This document shows positions 60,001-64,000 of a stretch of 64,000 bases of DNA, piece by piece. The DNA lies in assembly GCF_963576615.1 (NCBI RefSeq), contig NC_088716.1, forward strand, positions 62,032,228 through 62,096,227. The letters run 5' to 3'. Under the pieces are notes generated by a model. That model was not told the DNA's origin and searched no databases. It saw nothing but the letters and a program-made list of their open reading frames with translations. The number at the start of each line of letters is the position of its first letter. The stretch's first letter is position 1. The stretch is from Watersipora subatra (lineage: Eukaryota; Bryozoa; Gymnolaemata; Cheilostomatida; Watersiporidae). Made by a program: the position numbers and the translations under genes.

Positions 60001-63000
60001 AATAGTTTCAGTTTTTTATGAAACGGATATAAACTATTTAAAATTGCTCGCAGCTTGTTACATGACGTTTAAATAGGCTGGACGCCGAGAAAAATGAGCT
60101 CAAAAAGCACGGTTTTATCACGAGCTAGCGTTGTTATCGCGCTTTTTAAATATGCAATGCTAAATAGCTTATCTACCTTTCAGAAAAGACTGATATTATT
60201 TTTAAGGCTGAATTTAGATATTAATGGATTTTAAAACACCCATCTCTATTATTCTAAATCGGTCTAAACATCCCTACGTAACTTCTGTTCCTAAAAAGCT
60301 AGGTTACGTCAAGTATTTATGGGCGGAGCTTGTTATGCCGATCGTGTTGTTTTCGAGACCGATATTAAAACGCTATAAAAAGTTCTTCATTACTCTGAAA
60401 GTTAGTGGCCTAATCTTTATTTTGATTACAAAATCGGAATCAGCATGTCTGATTTACCTAGTAAATATGATAAAAGTTGTTCGTGGCAGTTATGGTTTAA
60501 AATACGAAGAACGAACCCGGTAATTAATTTAAGACATTTTACGGCACAAATGTTCTGTGCGATTTGTTTTTGTGCTGTTTTCTGCATGGCGAGATTGCTC
60601 ACAGTATCACTTGACTAAAACAAAACTTGAAAGCTCAAACTCGAGCTGCTACCCTCTAATAAAATACTAAAACAGTGCAATGTTATTAACTTGATCATTG
60701 CAATTATTTTATTTGTAAAAAAAGTGAAAACAAAACGAACTCTCTTTAGGGTTTTAAACTGTCACTGGTGTTCCTCACACCTCCCTTTCTAGAAAACAAA
60801 ATTTATCAACAACTACCAAAATTCAAATAGAACAACTAATTCAACATCAGACAAGTTTTAGGTAACACAAAAATTTTTAGTTTCAACTCTTTTAAATACA
60901 CTACTTATCTGCCTAAAATACAAAATACACTACTTACCTGCTCTTGTTTCGATATTTTTTTCGCAGATCTGGTATTCAAACATTAGAAAAGATTCAGCTC
61001 AAATGGTCATGTCCAGTGCGAGACGTGGAATTTCATGAAAGTGGAGCCTCTCCTAACACCAACTCATTGGTACATAGTGCCTCAGGCGCAGTGCTCATAC
61101 AGAGCAGCACTATAAAACAGAGGAAAATTGCAGAATCAAGTGAGTTGCTGCTAACTACTACATTTTAGCTGCCGTTCTGGTGTTTCTAATGCTTCCCAAT
61201 CTTTTACGACATGATTATCTAACAGAAACAGTATGTAGTTAGTCAATAATTAATATAGGTAATAGCTAACGGACAGGGTAGGTAGTTAGTCAATAATTAA
61301 TATAGGTAATAGCTAACGGACAGGGTAGGTAGTTAGTCAATAATTAATATAGGTAACAGCTAATGGACAGGGTAGGTAGTTAGTCTATAATTAAGATAGG
61401 TAACAGCTAATGGACAGGGTAGGTAGTTAGTCTATAATTAAGATAGGTAACAGCTAATGGACAGGGTAGGTAGTTAGTCTATAATTAAGATAGGTAACAG
61501 CTAACAGATAGGGTAGGTAGTTAGTCATTAATTTATATAGGTAACAGCTAACGGACAGGGTAGGTAGCTAGTCAATAATTAATATAGGTAACAGCTAACA
61601 GACAGGGTAGGTAGTTAGTCAATAATTAATATAGGTAACAGCTAATGGACAGGGTAGGTAGTTAGTCAACAATTAATATAGGTAACAGCTAATGGACAGG
61701 GTAGGTAGTTAGTCTATAATTAAGGTAGGTAACAGCTAACATATAGGGTAGGTAGTTAGTCAATAATTTATATAGGTAACAATAACGGATAGGGTAGGTA
61801 GTTAGTCAATAATTAAGATAGGTAACAGCTAACGGACAGGGTAGGTAGTTGTGCAATAATTAATATAGGTAACAGCTAATGGACAGGGTAGGTAGTTAGT
61901 CAATAATTAAGATAGGTAACAGCTAATGGACAGGGTAGGTAGTTAGTAAATAATTAAGATAGGTAACAGCTAACGGACAGGGTAGGTAGTTAGTCAATAA
62001 TTAATATAGGTAACAGCTAACGGACAGGGTAGGTAGTTAGTCAATAATTAAAATAGGTAACAGCTAACGGACAGGGTAGGTAGTTAATCAATCTATAATA
62101 TAGATTGACTAACTACCTACCCTGTCTGTTTGTATATTATATAAATCTCAAAGTTGGTCTGTATGTACTTGTGTAGTTTGGTATGTCAAGTTAAAGCTAA
62201 TAAAACCTTGGAATGAAGAATCCGTATCGCGGAAGGTTAGATCTTGTCAACATGCTCAACAGATCAATCTCTTGGCATGTCAGTATGAATTATTCATATT
62301 TTGCCAGGGTCCTTATCACTCTTACATCAAATAGGTTTTTGTACTCTATGATTGCAAAAAAAGTAACTTTTGTTATTATTAAAGTTGAAACGTAGATGTC
62401 TGTATAGCTTGGCATCTATAAACAAACTGTTACAGATGTGACAAATCAAACTACAGCTGCCATTCATAGAGAGCTTGATGACCTCATGCATGATCAAACA
62501 ATTCTCGCTCAAATCATGAGCTTGACCTCCTCCCTCAAGCAGGAATATCAGGTAATATCCTTGTGAATATGGTCAACCATAAGACAGTCAATTTAGTATC
62601 ATATCATTAGGTTGCAAAAGACTCACGTATAGCGGTTGAGGACTCTTGCCACCCTCTTGCAACTCTCTTGCAACTCTCTTGCCACTAATTGCAAACCTAA
62701 CTCTCCTCTATCTTTTCACCTCAGCTGCAGCATAGCAACCACACGCTTCTTTCATATAAAAATTGGGTTTTTGAGCTTGGATACTGAAACTTGTGGGTTT
62801 ACAAAGATTTTGGGCTCCAATAAGTTTTCACAAACATAAATGTTGAGCAAAGCATTTGATAGAGTAAAAACGACCTTCTTTTATAGATATTATCAGACTA
62901 CTATAAGGTATTCACATTTTATTAACTAGAGTACAAATGATATATCTAATATGTTTTGGTGCCTTGACTATTTGCTTTATGCAGTTTCTGTAAAAGACAC

Positions 63001-64000
63001 ATAAGCTTTAGGTTAGTTGTGCTGCAAACTATTTTCCTGTTAGTTTTCTTGACTTACGAAACTCGACTAAATGATTATAGCTAAAAAGAAAGACTTGCAG
63101 TTTTAATTTCAAAGTGTTGAACTACTCAGTATTCTCTGGAGTCTTGTTACTTCCCAAGTGTTGAACTACTCAGTATTCTCTGGTGTCTTGTTACTTCCAA
63201 AGTGTTGAACTACTCAGTATTCTCTGGTGTCTTGTTACTTCCCAAGTGTTGAACTACTCAATATTCTCTGGAGTCTTGTTACTTCCAAAGTGTTGAACTA
63301 CTCAGTATTCTCTGAAGTCTTGTTACTTCCAAAGTGTTGAACTACTCAGTATTCTTTGGTGTCTTGTTACTTCCAAAGTGTTGAACTACTCAGTATTCTC
63401 TGGTGTCTTGTTACTTCCCAAGTGTTGAACTACTCAGTATTCTCTAGAGTCTTGTTACTTCCAAAGTGTTGAACTACTCAGTATTCTCTGGTGTCTTGTT
63501 ACTTCCAAAGTGTTGAACTACTCAGTATTCTCTGGAGTCTTGTTACTTCCCAAAGTGTTGAACTACTCAATATTCTCTGGTGTCTTGTTACTTCCAAAGT
63601 GTTGAACTACTCAGCATTCTCTGGAGTCTTGTTACTTCCCAAGTGTTGAACTACTCAGCATTCTCTGGAGTCTTGTTACTTCCCAAAGTGTTGAACTACT
63701 CAATATTCTCTAGAGTCTTGTTACTTCCAAAGTGTTGAACTACTCAGTATTCTCTGGAGTCTTGCTACTTCCAAAGTGTTGAACTACTCAGTATTCTCTG
63801 GAGTTTTGTTACTTCCAAAGTGTTGAACTACTCAGCATTTTTGGAATCCTGTTATTTACAAAGTACTAAACTGTTTTTATTTGCAGGGTTTGAATGCAGA
63901 TCAACTACAAGACCAGCTTAAGAATATACAGACATCAATTCGAATCCGAGATGAGCAGCTCCAGATGGTAGACAGCTGCCTCATATGTCTTTCTTACATC
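47998..64000 (+). CDS. ARHGEF10: ARHGEF10-type Rho guanine-nucleotide exchange factor (13 exons seen, 3' end outside window)
   Basis: Co-orthologue of ARHGEF10/ARHGEF10L, a DH-domain GEF that loads GTP onto Rho GTPases. Exons: 47998-48056, 49117-49471, 50160-50371, 52104-52250, 54384-54461, 55731-55901, 56046-56159, 57239-57331, 57607-57822, 59539-59627, 60967-61139, 62436-62551 and 63887 to beyond 64000, all phase-compatible. Seen: an acidic N-terminal region with VYDDVPP, IYDEVPS and SEFESIESQ (IYDDV and SEFESYEEQ in human ARHGEF10); DH domain from RRHVVASIIEIENSYVRSLD through HFMFRIALHDRMKNWDEHE and the signature HGLMIKVVQRFPQYILQIKD (LMMKPIQRFPQFILLLQD in human); then a PH-like region with RRLLLFNDMICL and LKWSCPV. 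The C-terminal WD-like propeller lies downstream. The start codon is not certain. Confidence 0.93.
48445..49121. repeat. 40-bp minisatellite containing a 3' splice site, 17 copies
   Basis: Unit TGCTTCATTATGTACCTCAC plus TATATTCTCTAGACAACAAG. Each unit repeats the acceptor TATTCTCTAG and the first exon bases (ACAACAAGTGC). The last copy (CTCTAGACCACAAGTGC) is the working acceptor at 49116. One copy (about 48711) has lost its AG (CTCTAAAC). Confidence 0.95.
49117..49471 (+). CDS. ARHGEF10: ARHGEF10-like exon b (acidic N-terminus with YDDV motifs)
   Basis: The acceptor TTCTCTAG is the last copy of the 40-bp array. 118 codons plus one base to CAG|GTAAAA. TTSALTEESDEDSSIDNPFY starts it, then VYDDVPPIDSESEKTVYDVL and IYDEVPSPG. 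Human ARHGEF10 has similar IYDDV motifs in its N-terminal half. Confidence 0.85.
50160..50371 (+). CDS. ARHGEF10: ARHGEF10-like exon c
   Basis: Acceptor GTATGGCAG, donor AAG|GTTTGT. Two bases complete a Glu codon, then 70 codons. AVYEPVELNYGCFEEEDSDS and EFESIESQEGE match the LEYGWSSSEFESYEEQ part of human ARHGEF10. Confidence 0.85.
50642..51490. repeat. 24-bp minisatellite, about 35 copies, open in all plus frames
   Basis: Unit GTACAGGTACTCAGTATCCT plus ATGG. As 24 is divisible by 3 and the unit has few stops, all plus frames stay open over long stretches, giving YGYRYSVS or TGTQYPMG octapeptide repeats. Intron between ARHGEF10-like exons c and d. Confidence 0.95.
52104..52250 (+). CDS. ARHGEF10: ARHGEF10-like exon d
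   Basis: 49 codons, phase 0, acceptor GCTTTAG, donor CAG|GTTTCT. A Lys/Asn-rich start is followed by DKHPCPSLPDCPEELTEKQ, matching DCKHPEAILTPMPEGLSQQQ just before the DH domain of human ARHGEF10. Confidence 0.87.
52335..52735. repeat. 24-bp minisatellite, about 16 copies
   Basis: Unit about CTAGTTGTAACACTGATTGA plus CTCA. ARHGEF10-like intron after exon d. Confidence 0.92.
53533..53775. repeat. About 44-bp minisatellite with internal ATGTCT hexamers, 6 copies
   Basis: The unit contains TTGACAGCTATAGGTCCACT and a variable number of ATGTCT hexamers. Confidence 0.9.
53825..54222. repeat. 31-bp minisatellite, about 13 copies
   Basis: Unit about TATAGTTGTATGGAGGAATA plus TACACTGTGAA. Minus-strand open frames here (up to 155 codons) are artefacts. 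Confidence 0.93.
54384..54461 (+). CDS. ARHGEF10: ARHGEF10-like exon e (start of DH domain)
   Basis: 26 codons: EKRRHVVASIIEIENSYVRS plus LDILLE. This is the first DH helix (CR1), comparable to SVVDSEKNYVDALKRILE. Acceptor CATTGTAG, donor GAG|GTAAAG. Confidence 0.92.
54746..55157. mobile_element. TA-flanked TIR element (412 bp, pogo/mariner-like MITE)
   Basis: Left end CAGTAAGTCGTTGACTTATG and inverted right end CAGTAAGTCGTCGAATTATG differ at three or four positions and are flanked by TA on both sides. No transposase. Located in the ARHGEF10-like intron after exon e. Confidence 0.7.
55731..55901 (+). CDS. ARHGEF10: ARHGEF10-like exon f (DH domain)
   Basis: 57 codons: YYKKPLLKGDILSSEKVEII, then LEDILDCHFMFRIALHDRM and NWDEHEVIGSEFSE. 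It aligns with KPLSEMEPKVLSERKLKTVF and ILQCHSLFQIALASRVSEWD of human ARHGEF10. Acceptor TTGGTAG, donor GAG|GTGATT. Confidence 0.95.
56046..56159 (+). CDS. ARHGEF10: ARHGEF10-like exon g (DH domain)
   Basis: 38 codons: ISKDFVLEVYSEFINNFMKA and the rest to FSEFVN. Matches FSKSMVLDAYSEYVNNFSTA and PAFLEFLK in human. Confidence 0.95.
56354..57116. mobile_element. hAT-like non-autonomous element (763 bp) with internal hairpin
   Basis: Termini CAGGCCCGTATTCCCT and, inverted, CAGGCCTGTATTCTCT. Flanks ATATTAGG (56346-56353) and ATATTACT (57117-57124) are an 8-bp duplication with two changes. A large inverted repeat lies inside at 56747-56838. ARHGEF10-like intron after exon g. Confidence 0.7.
56747..56838. 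repeat. Inverted repeat inside the hAT-like element
   Basis: ACATTGACAGAACAAGAGCT is exactly inverted after a 19-base loop, and AGATTTCTG pairs further out. Confidence 0.85.
57239..57331 (+). CDS. ARHGEF10: ARHGEF10-like exon h (DH CR3 signature)
   Basis: 31 codons, AQMKASNDMVGPHGLMIKVV then QRFPQYILQIK. The QRFPQYIL segment is the conserved long helix of DH domains. The usual Pro of KPIQR is Val here (KVVQR). An AG six bases downstream gives an alternative start lacking Ala-Gln. Confidence 0.95.
57607..57822 (+). CDS. ARHGEF10: ARHGEF10-like exon i (end of DH domain)
   Basis: 72 codons, phase 0. DLLKNTPTDHDDHLKLYLAL, then LENVAYQLNVKKRTSEERL, match DMLKNTSKGHPDRLPLQMAL and LETLAEKLNERKRDADQ in human. 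Confidence 0.95.
58680..59470. repeat. 30-bp minisatellite, about 26 copies
   Basis: Unit CTTACTAGTTGATGTGATTT plus GTACTTGACT. Higher-order alternation (TTAGCT / TTAACT) is visible in the second half. It ends about 70 bp before exon j. Confidence 0.95.
59539..59627 (+). CDS. ARHGEF10: ARHGEF10-like exon j (PH-like region)
   Basis: THGSGGTSKEKPRRLLLFND then MICLISLDN, in place of KTKERRVFMLNDVLMCAT. Acceptor CCCTTGTAG, donor AG|GTAAGC. Confidence 0.92.
59704..60500. mobile_element. Foldback element with about 350-bp inverted arms
   Basis: The left arm TTAAACCATAACTG is the inverse of the right end CAGTTATGGTTTAA. The arms continue (CTAGGTAAATCAGACA, GCTGATTCCGATTTTG) to a central loop near 60100. 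No coding frame and no clear target-site duplication. ARHGEF10-like intron after exon j. Confidence 0.75.
60967..61139 (+). CDS. ARHGEF10: ARHGEF10-like exon k (PH-like region)
   Basis: Acceptor TTTTTTCGCAG, donor A|GTGAGT. LEKIQLKWSCPVRDVEFHES matches SQRYLLKWSVPLGHVDAIEY in human ARHGEF10. Confidence 0.92.
61231..62100. repeat. 47-bp minisatellite, about 18 copies
   Basis: The unit contains TTAGTCAATAATTAATATAG and GTAACAGCTAACGGACAG. It starts about 90 bp after exon k and ends in a hairpin. Confidence 0.94.
62070..62126. repeat. Hairpin formed by an inverted array unit
   Basis: GACAGGGTAGGTAGTTAATC and eight more bases are directly followed by their inverse, with one mismatch. The last array unit therefore has an inverted partial copy. 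Confidence 0.9.
62436..62551 (+). CDS. ARHGEF10: ARHGEF10-like exon l
   Basis: Acceptor CTGTTACAG, donor CAG|GTAATA. HRELDDLMHDQTILAQIMSL then TSSLKQEYQ, comparable to LLHDLNVIGQITQLIGNLKG in human. Confidence 0.92.
63106..63840. repeat. 44-bp minisatellite, about 17 copies
   Basis: The unit contains AAGTGTTGAACTACTCAGTA and CTTGTTACTTCC. It ends about 45 bp before the acceptor of the last exon. Confidence 0.94.
63887..64000 (+). CDS. ARHGEF10: ARHGEF10-like exon m (runs off the window)
   Basis: Acceptor TTTATTTGCAG; open to the last base. GLNADQLQDQLKNIQTSIRI then RDEQLQMVDSCLI match LNQSVAHDWTSGLQRLI and KKEDEIRAADCCRIQ in human. Confidence 0.9.

Overview
The window is nuclear DNA of an invertebrate bilaterian animal: AT-rich, with intron-containing genes, GT-AG introns and very many minisatellites. 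The families fit a single-copy invertebrate set, possibly lophotrochozoan, but I cannot name the species. Long open frames in the tandem repeats are artefacts. The real genes are split into short exons, which I assembled by hand from protein-family similarity plus matching splice phases. Layout: (1) 1571-8044, plus strand: the C-terminal exons of an ASK-family MAP3K (MAP3K5/6/15). The kinase domain lies upstream of the window and the last exon is unresolved. (2) 27371-10937, minus strand: a complete PEX5 gene, the peroxisomal PTS1 import receptor, with 12 coding exons and 620 codons; it is convergent with the ASK gene. (3) 32619-34991, plus strand: a complete TBCC gene (tubulin cofactor C), with three exons and 346 codons, divergent from PEX5. 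(4) 47998-64000, plus strand: an ARHGEF10-type Rho guanine-nucleotide exchange factor. Thirteen exons run from an acidic YDDV-rich N-terminal region through the DH domain into the PH-like region, and the gene continues past the window. A candidate first coding exon is at 40693-40858. These are ordinary housekeeping and signalling genes with no functional link to each other; no operon or gene cluster is implied. Between and inside the genes are about 28 distinct tandem arrays (units of 10-48 bp), two hAT-like elements with 8-bp target-site duplications, one TA-flanked TIR element, one Helitron-like terminus and two long foldback elements, one with a 10-bp direct repeat at its flanks. Most introns longer than about 1 kb carry an array or a transposon remnant. 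The most interesting observation is that two minisatellites have grown out of splice junctions. In PEX5 a 28-bp unit holding the end of an exon plus its 5' splice site is repeated 22 times (14177-14790). In the ARHGEF10-like gene a 40-bp unit holding a 3' splice site plus the exon start is repeated 17 times (about 48445-49121). In both, the unit length is not a multiple of 3 and read-through meets a stop, so only the exon-proximal site gives a productive message. A third array (18702-19434) repeats a perfect GTAAGT in the PEX5 sense strand.
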